Below, piece after piece: positions 27,092 to 35,496 of a DNA stretch of 64,000 nt. The stretch is from Anammoximicrobium sp964645045. Lineage in GTDB: Bacteria; Planctomycetota; Planctomycetia; Pirellulales; Pirellulaceae. The position numbers were made by a program, and so were the translations under genes. The stretch spans positions 1 through 64,000 of the forward strand of contig CAZXYZ010000007.1 in the NCBI GenBank assembly GCA_964645045.1, in the 5' to 3' direction. Positions within the stretch are counted from its first letter, which is position 1, and every line of letters begins with the position of its first letter. The notes beneath the pieces are model-generated. The model saw only the letters and a program-made list of their open reading frames with translations. It did no database searches and had not been told where the DNA came from.

Positions 27092-27921
27092 CGACCCAAA
27101 CTCTGTTCGGTGACGAACTGCAAGCTGGCCAGGGCGGCATCTGGGCGTACGTCAGCCCCAGCCGTCTGGGCAAGTGGCTCACTTGCCCGTTGGCGTTCAA
27201 ACTCCAGTACCTGGAAGGAATCCGCCAGCCGACGACGCCGAGTTTGTTCTTGGGCAAGGTGGTACACGCCGGGTTGGAGCAGTTCTACCGGCATCGCCAC
27301 CTGGGCGTGACGCTGGAGCCGGCCGACGTATGCCGCCGGATGCTGGAGGCGTGGGGGCCGACGATCGACGCCGAGAACATGACGTTCGAGTCGGCGGAAG
27401 CCGAGCGGGCGTTGCAGCAGCAGGCAGCGGGGCTGGTGACGGCCTATCTCGCCCACGCACCGATGGACGAAAAGCCGTTGGCAGTGGAGGTCGCCACGAA
27501 TGCTCCGCTGGTCGATCCGGCGACGGGTGAGGATCTTGGTATTCCGCTGGTCGGCATCATCGACCTGATTGTGGGCGGCAACGATGGTGCGGTGATCGCC
27601 GATTTCAAGACGGCGGCCCGCAGCAGCGAGCCACTGGAGGTCTTCCACGAGGTGCAGCTCACCAGCTACGCCTACCTGTTCCGGCAGCTGTCCGACCAGA
27701 TTGAGGCCGGCCTGGAAATCCGCAGCCTGATCAAGACGAAGACGCCCAAGATCGAGTTCCACGGTTATCCGGCTCGCACGGACGTTCACTTCCGCCGGCT
27801 GTTCGCCGTGATTCGCGAGTATCTCGACGCCCTCGACTCCGGTCGTTTCAACTTTCGGCCGGGATTCCACTGCGGGATGTGTGACCACGCCACGGGGCAC
27901 TGCCGCGACTGGGGCGGCTAA
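27088..27921 (+). CDS. PD-(D/E)XK nuclease, Cas4/RecB-like
   Basis: A 277-residue protein. Motifs in order: Cys33 (WLTCPLAF), GKVVHAGLE with His60, GIIDLIV with Asp159, IADFKTA with Asp172 and Lys174, and Gln190 in EVQLTSYAYLF. Cys262, Cys265 and Cys272 (CGMCDHATGHC) with Cys33 fit a Cas4/AddB-type 4Fe-4S cluster. It is likely a DNA exonuclease that trims ends during recombination. It is coupled to the Gly-Asn linker protein. No cas1/cas2 genes or CRISPR array were recognised in the window, so an adaptation role is unlikely. Confidence 0.85.
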   Translation: MTTQTLFGDELQAGQGGIWAYVSPSRLGKWLTCPLAFKLQYLEGIRQPTTPSLFLGKVVHAGLEQFYRHRHLGVTLEPADVCRRMLEAWGPTIDAENMTFESAEAERALQQQAAGLVTAYLAHAPMDEKPLAVEVATNAPLVDPATGEDLGIPLVGIIDLIVGGNDGAVIADFKTAARSSEPLEVFHEVQLTSYAYLFRQLSDQIEAGLEIRSLIKTKTPKIEFHGYPARTDVHFRRLFAVIREYLDALDSGRFNFRPGFHCGMCDHATGHCRDWGG

Positions 27922-28152
27922 TCGGACGCCCGCTCGACCGTCCCGTCCGCGCTGACGCCGCATTTGCGGTTCGGCGTGGGCGGGGCGGCGGCGGACTGAA
28001 CGCCGGCCGGTGCGAACATGAGGGCGGTCAGCGGCCGTCCTCTGTGCACCCAGCGGCGCCATCGGCGGGGTGACATGCACGTCTTTCCTTAGATATTACG
28101 ACCTTTGCAGACGATTGCGGGCCGGCATCCTGGATGCCATGCTGGAGGTTGG

Positions 28153-29205
28153 TCACTTGCCTGGACACCGATTGCCCATCAATGCCAGGATCGGTACGGC
28201 CAACACGGCGGCTCGGCACTGGCGACTCATGCGGTCTTGGCCTGTGACCACGGCCACTTGTCCAAACAGGGAAGACGGCGGCTTCACGTCCACTTGGGCA
28301 GCCTGAGCCCCCGCGGCACAAATGATCAAGCGACTCCTACCGCGAAGGAATAGCCACAGCACGAAGGATGCTGACGCAAGGGACCGTAACGTGTTCTGAC
28401 GAGATTGTGTTTCCGAATGCGCCCGCGGTTCCGCAGGCCGGTCCCAAACCGTTGTTGGGACCGAGTCCGGGTCCGCTAGATCGACAAGAAACGCAGAGAC
28501 AAACAAGCCGCAAGAACACAGGAAGCAGACCACAGCCAAGACTCTTGGCCCGTGCCACACTTTTCTAATCCAAGCGACCGTTTCCCTGCGTGGATCGACC
28601 AGACGCCACTCGTAGCTCCCGGAGAGGGACGTGGTCGTCTCTACTGCCCCCACGGGTTCAGCTTGCATTGAATCTCTGATGTCCCAGATCGCCGCGTTCT
28701 CGGACGAACTCCCCTGCGGCGGATGTCTAAACGTCAGTGACATGATCTCCTGGCTCTTGCCTTCATCTGCAAAGACCCTGTAGCGGCCACCTGTTTTGTC
28801 GAGTTCGACCACGCCGAGCAAACTGCCGTAGGGGTTGGTATAGTTTGCTGCCGTCTTTCCGTTCTTGGTCAGCACCAACTTGTCCTCATGCAGAATCCCA
28901 GGTACTGTGCCGCCGGAGCCACTTGCCATGCTTGGCCTGACATGGGGCGTCTTGTGCTGCTGCAAGGCATTTATTACTTCCTTGGGGTCGAGCAACCCTT
29001 CTGCTCGTACGTTGCCGTGAGGTCCTGCTCCAACGACGGCCGTAACCGGGTCGGCCATACTGGCCGGAGCGGACGGTTTTGGGAGTCCTGTCGTTGCAGA
29101 AAGATCCGCAGAGCCACGATTTTGATTAGGGCAGCCGCACTGCGGACAAGCCGCAGCTTTGTCGCTGATACGCCGGCCACATTCAGGACATTCAATAAGC
29201 GCCAT
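28153..29205 (-). CDS. zinc-ribbon membrane protein
   Basis: A 350-residue protein. ATG at 29205 follows GGAGAAC. An N-terminal zinc ribbon has Cys6, Cys9, Cys20 and Cys23 (CPECGRRISDKAAACPQCG). A disordered Pro/Ser-rich region and a beta-rich middle domain follow. One membrane helix (VLAVVCFLCSCGLFVSAFLV) lies near residue 240, and a second hydrophobic stretch occurs near the end. No family is recognised for the middle domain. It probably senses or binds a ligand at the membrane. It overlaps the small zinc-ribbon gene upstream by 14 bases. Confidence 0.6.
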   Translation of the reverse strand: MALIECPECGRRISDKAAACPQCGCPNQNRGSADLSATTGLPKPSAPASMADPVTAVVGAGPHGNVRAEGLLDPKEVINALQQHKTPHVRPSMASGSGGTVPGILHEDKLVLTKNGKTAANYTNPYGSLLGVVELDKTGGRYRVFADEGKSQEIMSLTFRHPPQGSSSENAAIWDIRDSMQAEPVGAVETTTSLSGSYEWRLVDPRRETVAWIRKVWHGPRVLAVVCFLCSCGLFVSAFLVDLADPDSVPTTVWDRPAEPRAHSETQSRQNTLRSLASASFVLWLFLRGRSRLIICAAGAQAAQVDVKPPSSLFGQVAVVTGQDRMSRQCRAAVLAVPILALMGNRCPGK

Positions 29206-29461
29206 GATGTTCTCCAGCTCTTTGGATCGTAAGAAATGAACAGGCATCCAGTCCCGGGTAGCCGCACTTCGGGCACACGGCATGATCGCGAGTCGCCTGA
29301 TGACCGCACTCAGGGCAGGTTGTGATCGTCACTGATCCACTCCTTGCCGTAGTCGCAGGCAGGTTCTTGTTCCTCTTTGGGACGTGCCGGCCCAGTACCT
29401 CACGATGGTCTCGGACATCCAAAATATGCACATGCCTGAGCACGATCGCTGACCTCCACAT
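29192..29461 (-). CDS. possible small zinc-ribbon protein
   Basis: An 89-residue reading that starts at ATG 29461. It carries TCPECGHQATRDHAVCPKCG near its C-terminus, the same double CxxC ribbon as the next gene, and overlaps that gene's start by 14 bases. The frame is open further upstream to 29797 but that part is low in protein-like composition. It may be a duplicated N-terminus of the downstream protein. Confidence 0.4.
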   Translation of the reverse strand: MWRSAIVLRHVHILDVRDHREVLGRHVPKRNKNLPATTARSGSVTITTCPECGHQATRDHAVCPKCGYPGLDACSFLTIQRAGEHHGAY

Positions 29462-29812
29462 CGCGATCTCGACACTCGATCGGTGCCATGCTGCACTCTT
29501 GATGCTGGTAATCGTGCCGTCTGTCGTTGGCTGCTTGATGCACGCCGGAGCGGGAGGCGGCACGCAGCGGGGAGTTGGGAATGGCGGTGGCCGAGCCAGG
29601 AGGAACAGCGAGAAGCGACGGGCAAGAGGGACACGAGTTCTTGACGGTTCTGCCGGCCGTGAAGTTGGGCAGTAGAACAGGATCGCCCGCCGCCTCGCCG
29701 GGGGCGGCAGATCAGAATCGCGTCGGCAGGTACCTGGGCGTGGATCACGCGGGGGGCCCAAAAAAAAGAGGAGCGGTGAACCGGACCGTCCCCTCAACCC
29801 CCGCCAAGGGGC

Positions 29813-29874
29813 CTACGAAACAGCACCGGCCACCGCTCCCTTTCGGGAGCGGGGCGCAAGTGCTGCTTTCGTAG
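29813..29874. repeat. nested inverted repeat
   Basis: CTACGAAACAGCAC at the left pairs with GTGCTGCTTTCGTAG at the right (one bulge). Inside, CCGCTCCC and GGGAGCGG flank TTTC. The two-tier structure of 62 bases could be a mobile-element end or a structured RNA. No gene is near its right side. Confidence 0.5.
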
Positions 29875-30638
29875 ATACAAGGGCAAAGCCCAGGTTGGCG
29901 GTTTCGAGGGGAACAGCAGCTTGACGCTCTCGCGTCATTCAGGTTTTTCGGTCACAGCGATTTCGGCCGCAACCGCTTTGGTTCGTGGTTCTCCTGGATT
30001 CGTTGTCGGTCTGCCCCGCGGACTGCGAGGCAAGCCTAAATCTAGGCAAGGGTCTGATGACCTGCAACTAGCCGACTCGCAAATCGTCGGGTGAAGGCCG
30101 GCGTGAACCCAAGCAGGGCCGCACCAATGCAGCCGGAGAGCGAGCCGCCGTTTCTGCACAGCTCGGCGGCAACTCGACGCCGGGGCATCTGGGCGGCAGC
30201 CAAGCCGGCGAAACACAAACAGTGCGAGTGACTGCGGGGGACTGCTTGGGCGACGGTTTCGTGCGGTCCGGGAGCCACGTTTAAGGCGACATGGAAGGTC
30301 GGAAATGGGCCTTTCGAGGCGTGTTGCGCGCAGACTTTTGGCCTGCGGCGGGGCCTGCGGGGCTGCTGTGACAAGCAGAAAAAGTGGTCGGATTTCGGTG
30401 CCCTGGAAGCCTGTGCGCACCAGCTTGGGCGGGCTTTTCGCGGGCTCGCGACGCTCCCAAAAAACCAACCGCCACCCGAGATCGCTCGTGACTGGGGTCC
30501 GGCCTGATAGACAGTTTTGGGCAGGGGGCCTGGGCCGCTGGCACAGTCTGGCTCTGTGGCCCCTGGAAGATGACTGCTGCCAGCTTTGCCCATGACATGC
30601 TTCCGGGCGGATAGACACTTTTGGGCGGGGTGGCGTGA
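29875..30638. other. largely non-coding stretch of the element
   Basis: Open frames on the minus strand (for example 29935-30618) are long only because of base composition and have no ribosome binding site or domain. There is a direct repeat, GATAGACAGTTTTGGGC near 30507 and GATAGACACTTTTGGGC near 30609. Together with the palindrome array to the right this may be a replication or partition region of the element. Confidence 0.4.
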
Positions 30639-30994
30639 TTCACAGCCCCCGCCATGAGCCGAGCCGCCTTAACCCTATACACAGCAACAGGATCGGGTCA
30701 GCAGTACACTCGGAGGCGTCGGGGGGTGTGCTATCAATGCCATCAAGGATTGATGGGGATGGGCTGTCAATCGCTTCCGTGGCGAGCTTCACAGCCATGT
30801 CATCAGGCTGAGCTGTGACGGCGTTCACAGCCAGGCTGGGGTTTTGAGCTGTGAAGGCGTTCACAGCCCGTAACGCGGCCGATTTGAGCGTTTGGGCTGT
30901 GAACGCGTTCACAGCTCGGTCCGCGGGCTTGCCCAGCACGGCACCAATCCAACTGCGGTTCTGGGCCGTCTGGGTCGTAGGCCCTCTCACAGCC
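30639..30994. repeat. array of 22-bp palindromes (iteron- or operator-like)
   Basis: Three near-perfect palindromes are present: AGCTGTGACGGCGTTCACAG at 30811 (22 bp to 30832), AGCTGTGAAGGCGTTCACAG at 30847-30868 and GGCTGTGAACGCGTTCACAG at 30895-30916. Half sites TTCACAGCC occur at 30639 and 30788, and CTCACAGCC near 30986. No complete protein-like gene occupies this stretch. Repeated palindromes beside a plasmid-type DUF3987 gene suggest an origin, a centromere or an operator cluster. Confidence 0.7.
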
Positions 30995-31245
30995 TGGGGC
31001 AGGGCATCCAGGGCCAGTTTGTCCAGTCCAGTCTGGCGAAAACCACCATACGGCCAATCAGCCGTCCCTCACGAGCTCGCCCCACGCCGCCCTACTTTTG
31101 GCGGGGCCGGCCTCGGCCAAGGTGTCGCGGCGGGACGCCGTTCCAGCAGGCCCGCGCCCCCCAAATCGTATCCAGGTAGGCGTCGGGGATGCGGATTGCT
31201 GACGCTGGATCATGGGCTATGACCGCATTCCTCGGACAGCAGAGG

Positions 31246-31407
31246 GATTTTTGTTGGTTTTATCGGACTGTCAGACACATTCGAGGTTTGTCTTTGTCGG
31301 GAATAAGTACTTATTATAGGTGGTATTATGTTCTAAATGTTGTTTGATCTTGCAGAGCAAACAGAACCGATAATACGCCTGACAATCCAATAAAACCAAC
31401 AAAAATC
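31246..31407. mobile_element. 162-bp MITE-like element
   Basis: The 29-base ends are inverted repeats: GATTTTTGTTGGTTTTAT begins the left end (31246-31274) and the right end (31379-31407) is its reverse complement with two mismatches over 29. The interior is AT-rich, in sharp contrast to the GC-rich surroundings, and has a perfect 14-base palindrome AATAAGTACTTATT at 31302. There is no coding capacity. A target duplication is not obvious. Confidence 0.65.
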
Positions 31408-31516
31408 GCCGTCGAGATTGCCGAGACGTATGTAGTCTCTCCAGTATCGCATGCTTCAGACCGGCCCCCTTTCTCCCGACACGACCTGTAATACCCCCCT
31501 TTTGTTCGCGACGGCG

Positions 31517-33706
31517 TTACGGAGCCGCCGGCGAGGATGGAGTTTCAGCCGGCGCTGGCGACGGGCCTTGCCGCCGACCCGGCGAGCGCTGGAGACACGG
31601 ATGGACCTGGTACGTCGGCCCTGGGCGCCGACCTCGCCCGCTGTACTGCTGCTCTACCGGCCGAAGCCACCGCTTCTCCGCCAACACCGCAAGTGCTCGG
31701 TTGGCTGCTTCAGCTGTCGGGAAACGGGTATCGTTCGCCCGCTGGATGTCACCTGCCTTGACGGTCGCCTTCTCCAGGCGGCGGATACACTCCAGTGCGG
31801 CGGTCGCCTCGGCGATTGCGGCCGCGGTCAACCCCGACCGTCCCATCGCGCCAAAAGCGGCTTGGGCGTGCGGGATGAGATACTCGGCGATCCGCAGCGC
31901 CGCCGCCATTGTCTCGCCGCTGATGAGTACATCCCACGGCGCGAACTGCGGCCTACGTTCATGTGCATCGACGCGAGCCTGCACCACTTCCTCCGGCTGG
32001 TGCCGCCACTCGTGGGCCTGTTGAACAAGATGCAGCACGGAGGCCAATCTTGCGACTGCTCCACAGAGCTTGCCCGCCCAATCCGCGATCGGAGCGAGAT
32101 CACCCAAGGGGCCCAGTCGCGGTTCAATGGCCGCCTCGAACTGCCGGAACATCGCGTCCGCTTCCGGCGAAAAGCGCAAGTAGTGCGTCGCGACCCGATC
32201 TGCCGGAATGCCGACCCGAGCGATCCCACAGATCGTGAGCACGATTCGTTGGTACTCCTGGGCCACCTCTTCCGGCACGGGAGGGGCAGTGGTGTCACGA
32301 TGCCCGACCATGTTGTGTGGCACCGCAAACGAGAATCGTGCAATCAGCCCTTTGCCTCGTAGTTCCGGCAGGTCGCCCAAGCCGTGAAGGACCTCTGGCT
32401 GGGCTGTCAGTGCGACGCTGAGCGTCGGGCGTTCAACGAACACGCCCTGACGGCTGAGGCGATCAGTCTGTAGCGTGTCGCCAGCATGGCCCAAAAGGTA
32501 GACACCAAAGTTGGGCCTGTCACCATACCTAGCCATCATCATCTCGAAGGGGATTCCCTCGGGAGATGCAACGAGGATGCGTCCACCCTGCTTTCCAAGC
32601 AAGTCTTCGAGCTTCTCCGGCGTGCAGTCGGCGGTGGAGAGTTGCGGCATGAACTGCGGGGTCAGGGAGTCGAGTTGTTGTTGCACCGTTTCGGCCTGCT
32701 GCATTAGATAGTCTCTTTCTTCGGCGTGACGTGGATCACCGGCACGCTTCTCCAGATTTTTGACCAACGTCGTCAGCACGTTTTTCTGCCGTTCGTAGTT
32801 GGCAACCAGAGGACGCATTGAGGTGCCCCTGTCGGACTCAAACCTTCGGAATGGGGCGAGGCACTCTCGGAAAACGGCCGACTTGCGTGTGCCCGGCGGC
32901 AAGAATACGGCCGCGTATAGCCCGGTTGGTTCACGCCAGCCGCAACGCGGCTCAACTTCGACGTATCGCGCTCCGCCGGCGGCGCACACCGTCAGGGAGA
33001 CCATCGCGGCCAAGTCCGGCGGCGTCTGAGTCGCCCTCGCCTCCGCCTCGACCCAGCGGCGCAATGGCAAGGGCAAGACCTCTACCGGGAACGGCGGCAG
33101 ATCGGGACCGTCGAGCGGCTCCGGCTCGGGCCAGTTGTCGCCCATCTGCAAGCTGCGGATCTCCTGGATCGTCTCGGAAGCCGCTTCGATGAACATGTCG
33201 AAGTTGGCCGGGCGGCCTGTTGGCGCCTGTCCGAGTCCCAAGAACAGCCGCCGCATAGGCGAGAACGCTGCGCGTTCGTACAGAAGCCGCCATAGAATCT
33301 CGTCGGCGGCCTGGACCAGATTGTTCTCAAGTTCGACGGTTTGGAACATGGCATACAGGTATCCCTGGTCGTCCTGCCGTGTCAAACGCTCCCACAGCTC
33401 TGGGAGAATCGGGACCTGTCCGTTGGATGCCACCTCAGGGAGCGTACAGTGAAGCGTCTCATGCGATACGCCACCGTGGCGGTCGTAGCAGGAGCAGATC
33501 GCCTGCCAGAGCAGTTGCCAGTGCACCTCGATGTGCTGGTCGAAAAGCTCGGTGCGTACTTGTTGCCGCCGCCGGGCGAAGTAATCGGGGAGTCGCACCA
33601 AGGCAAGAAACAAAAGGTAAATGTCCGCCTCCGAGACGAGGTTTACCAGCTCTTGTGGTCGTCCGCATTCTCGGAGCGGATCAAAGGTATCAGTCTGTGT
33701 AGTCAT
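31517..33706 (-). CDS. DUF3987 (YfjI-like) protein
   Basis: A 729-residue protein. The middle has the DUF3987 layout: MVSLTVCAAGGARYVEVEPR, GLYAAVFLPPGTRKSAVFRE (a P-loop-like stretch) and, later, LSVALTAQPEVLHGLGD. DUF3987 proteins are common in plasmids, phages and islands and are often placed with primase functions. It overlaps the 66-residue gene upstream by four bases. The C-terminal 80 residues resemble a winged helix (ANRALAVLAEKRWLRPVE). The tail is Pro-rich. Confidence 0.8.
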   Translation of the reverse strand: MTTQTDTFDPLRECGRPQELVNLVSEADIYLLFLALVRLPDYFARRRQQVRTELFDQHIEVHWQLLWQAICSCYDRHGGVSHETLHCTLPEVASNGQVPILPELWERLTRQDDQGYLYAMFQTVELENNLVQAADEILWRLLYERAAFSPMRRLFLGLGQAPTGRPANFDMFIEAASETIQEIRSLQMGDNWPEPEPLDGPDLPPFPVEVLPLPLRRWVEAEARATQTPPDLAAMVSLTVCAAGGARYVEVEPRCGWREPTGLYAAVFLPPGTRKSAVFRECLAPFRRFESDRGTSMRPLVANYERQKNVLTTLVKNLEKRAGDPRHAEERDYLMQQAETVQQQLDSLTPQFMPQLSTADCTPEKLEDLLGKQGGRILVASPEGIPFEMMMARYGDRPNFGVYLLGHAGDTLQTDRLSRQGVFVERPTLSVALTAQPEVLHGLGDLPELRGKGLIARFSFAVPHNMVGHRDTTAPPVPEEVAQEYQRIVLTICGIARVGIPADRVATHYLRFSPEADAMFRQFEAAIEPRLGPLGDLAPIADWAGKLCGAVARLASVLHLVQQAHEWRHQPEEVVQARVDAHERRPQFAPWDVLISGETMAAALRIAEYLIPHAQAAFGAMGRSGLTAAAIAEATAALECIRRLEKATVKAGDIQRANDTRFPTAEAANRALAVLAEKRWLRPVEQQYSGRGRRPGPTYQVHPCLQRSPGRRQGPSPAPAETPSSPAAP

Positions 33707-33903
33707 GATTGGCCCCCCTTATGTGATGTGTAGCCGTCTTGTCGAGCCGGGGTGAGCCAGCGCCGACACCGCGAGAGCGTGGGGGGAACCGTCGGCGCCG
33801 GCCGGCGAGCAATCACATCGGCCGCCGGCAGGGTGCAAGAGAGGGCGGCGAGTTCGGCGAGGACGCCGTTGCCGCCGGCGCGAAATCGCGTAGAATGGGG
33901 CAT
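33703..33903 (-). CDS. small unknown protein upstream of DUF3987
   Basis: A 66-residue protein. ATG at 33903 has GGAGG seven bases upstream, and its TGA overlaps the DUF3987 ATG (ATGA). The sequence is basic with Cys residues (SRCRRWLTPARQ). No family is recognised. The coupling argues that it is translated. Confidence 0.5.
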   Translation of the reverse strand: MPHSTRFRAGGNGVLAELAALSCTLPAADVIARRPAPTVPPTLSRCRRWLTPARQDGYTSHKGGQS

Positions 33904-34000
33904 AGAATCCTCCGTGTAGGCCCGCCGCGGGATTGCGCCCCGCGGCGAGCAGTTCCGTACAACTGGCGGCCGAGTTTGGTGTTGCAACCAGCCTCGGCCG

Positions 34001-34825
34001 TTAGCGTGTCTGGCCGGCTGAGTCTGGGGGACTGCAACTGGACACTCGCACCGCCCCGCGCTGAACTCGTGCGTGCGCACTCTGGGCGTAGCTATCCGAG
34101 ATGTCGATGCCGATTGAGCGAAGTCCTAGGGCTCTCGCTACCACACAAGTGGTGCCCGATCCCACGAACGGATCGAGCACCCAGGAGTCTGGCTCTGTAC
34201 AAGGCCGCAGAATCAGTTCCAGGAGCTTCTCAGGAACCTGATTGGGGTGTTCGGGGCGACGCTCGGCATTGTTGCCCTGGATGCGGCCAAGGTTCTCGCC
34301 GTACACGACGTCGAGCGGCATACGCAACCCGGGCGTGCGGGATTGCGCCGTCCGCGGATCGTTATACTTCGACGCCCGATCCGAAGGTTCGAGTATCGAA
34401 TCGGGGTGCCAAATCCGGGAGGCCGCGTTCCGCGCGTAGTACGGCAGGTGGGCCTTGGATCGGATGAACCGGGAGTCCTGGCACTGGCCGAAACGGTAAT
34501 GCCAGAGCAGCCAGTTGATCCGCGTGAGCCGGAACTCTAGCGTGGCGTAAATGTCGATGAAGGATACGATCTCGTCAGGCACGAGCACGAAGAGACTCCC
34601 ACGAGGAGATAGTTTTGGGATAACTAGTTCGAGCCACTGGTAGGTGAACTCGATGTATTGGTTCCTCGCCAGCGAATCGTCCCAGCCGTCGTAGCCGACG
34701 CCGAAGTTATAGGGCGGGTCTGCGAACACCAAATCGAAGGCCCCGTCAGGAAGGGTCGGCACTACCTGTCGGCAGTCGCCGACAAGGATCTCGGTCTGGG
34801 GGTTGTCCAAACAGTATTTGGCCAT
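34001..34825 (-). CDS. beta-class DNA amino-methyltransferase
   Basis: A 274-residue protein. DPPYNFG lies at residues about 36-42 and DPFVGSGTT near 217. The catalytic motif precedes the S-adenosylmethionine motif, so it belongs to the beta class, which makes N6-methyladenine or N4-methylcytosine. No restriction endonuclease gene is adjacent, so it is an orphan enzyme carried by the integrated element. It may protect the element or counter host restriction. Confidence 0.9.
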   Translation of the reverse strand: MAKYCLDNPQTEILVGDCRQVVPTLPDGAFDLVFADPPYNFGVGYDGWDDSLARNQYIEFTYQWLELVIPKLSPRGSLFVLVPDEIVSFIDIYATLEFRLTRINWLLWHYRFGQCQDSRFIRSKAHLPYYARNAASRIWHPDSILEPSDRASKYNDPRTAQSRTPGLRMPLDVVYGENLGRIQGNNAERRPEHPNQVPEKLLELILRPCTEPDSWVLDPFVGSGTTCVVARALGLRSIGIDISDSYAQSAHARVQRGAVRVSSCSPPDSAGQTR

Positions 34826-35050
34826 GAATCAAAATCCTTTGGCCGGATGTTGGAGGCTCCACCTGTACGCCGGCCCGTAGCCTGGTGAAGCGGGGTTGGT
34901 CTCACATCTTGCCGCCCTTTTTCTGTCAGGGCGGGCTGCTTGAGCGAGGTACGGGTCCGTTCAACCACAAGATCGCAGTAGCGGGACTGGCGTACCTCCT
35001 TTCATCTGCCCGCCGACGGTTACGGACTTACGGGGCGGACGTCGCTGGGG

Positions 35051-35395
35051 TCACATCCGGCGGCGGCCGTTGCGTTTCAAGGGGGGGGGTAATAGCCGCG
35101 TCTGAGACTTGCTGGCGATGCGTTGCTCGGCCGCCTTGATGTCGCGTTCCCGCTGCCGCGGGGTGCGGACGGGCGGCGGTTCACCAGCAGCGGCAGCGGT
35201 CGTGGCGGCGGAAAACCGCTTTAGTGCTTCCTTGGAGGTCAGACGTCTGCCTCCCACTAGGCAGGTCTCCAGTCGTACACCGCGAACGCCGCGCAGACGC
35301 CAACGGTGGAGAGTCGATACAGCCGGCCTGGTGGGGAGAGACTTGGCCGCATCGGTAAGGGTTTGAAGCGATTCGCGGGAAATGTCGATGCTCAT
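35051..35395 (-). CDS. DUF1580 family protein
   Basis: A 114-residue protein. MSIDISRESLQTLTDAAKSL, then STLHRWRLRGVRGVRLE and GGRRLTSKEALKRF, is the DUF1580 helix-turn-helix-like pattern, a family I know from planctomycete elements. It is probably a DNA-binding regulator or excisionase-like protein of the integrated element. The C-terminal part is basic. Confidence 0.8.
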   Translation of the reverse strand: MSIDISRESLQTLTDAAKSLPTRPAVSTLHRWRLRGVRGVRLETCLVGGRRLTSKEALKRFSAATTAAAAGEPPPVRTPRQRERDIKAAEQRIASKSQTRLLPPPLKRNGRRRM

Positions 35396-35496
35396 TCGGC
35401 TACCTCACAGTTTAGACGGGTGTCAGAAACTGCGCAGATTTGAACCGAAGTGAACAGAGTTGTGGATTGCGCGAGAAGTGGATAGTTAGTTCAGTT

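Noticed and set aside
27088..27921. CRISPR adaptation module
   Set aside because: The nuclease is Cas4-like but there is no cas1, cas2 or repeat-spacer array in the window.
29935..30618. 227-residue minus-strand frame
   Set aside because: No domain, no ribosome binding site and an Arg/Pro/Ser composition typical of non-coding GC-rich DNA.
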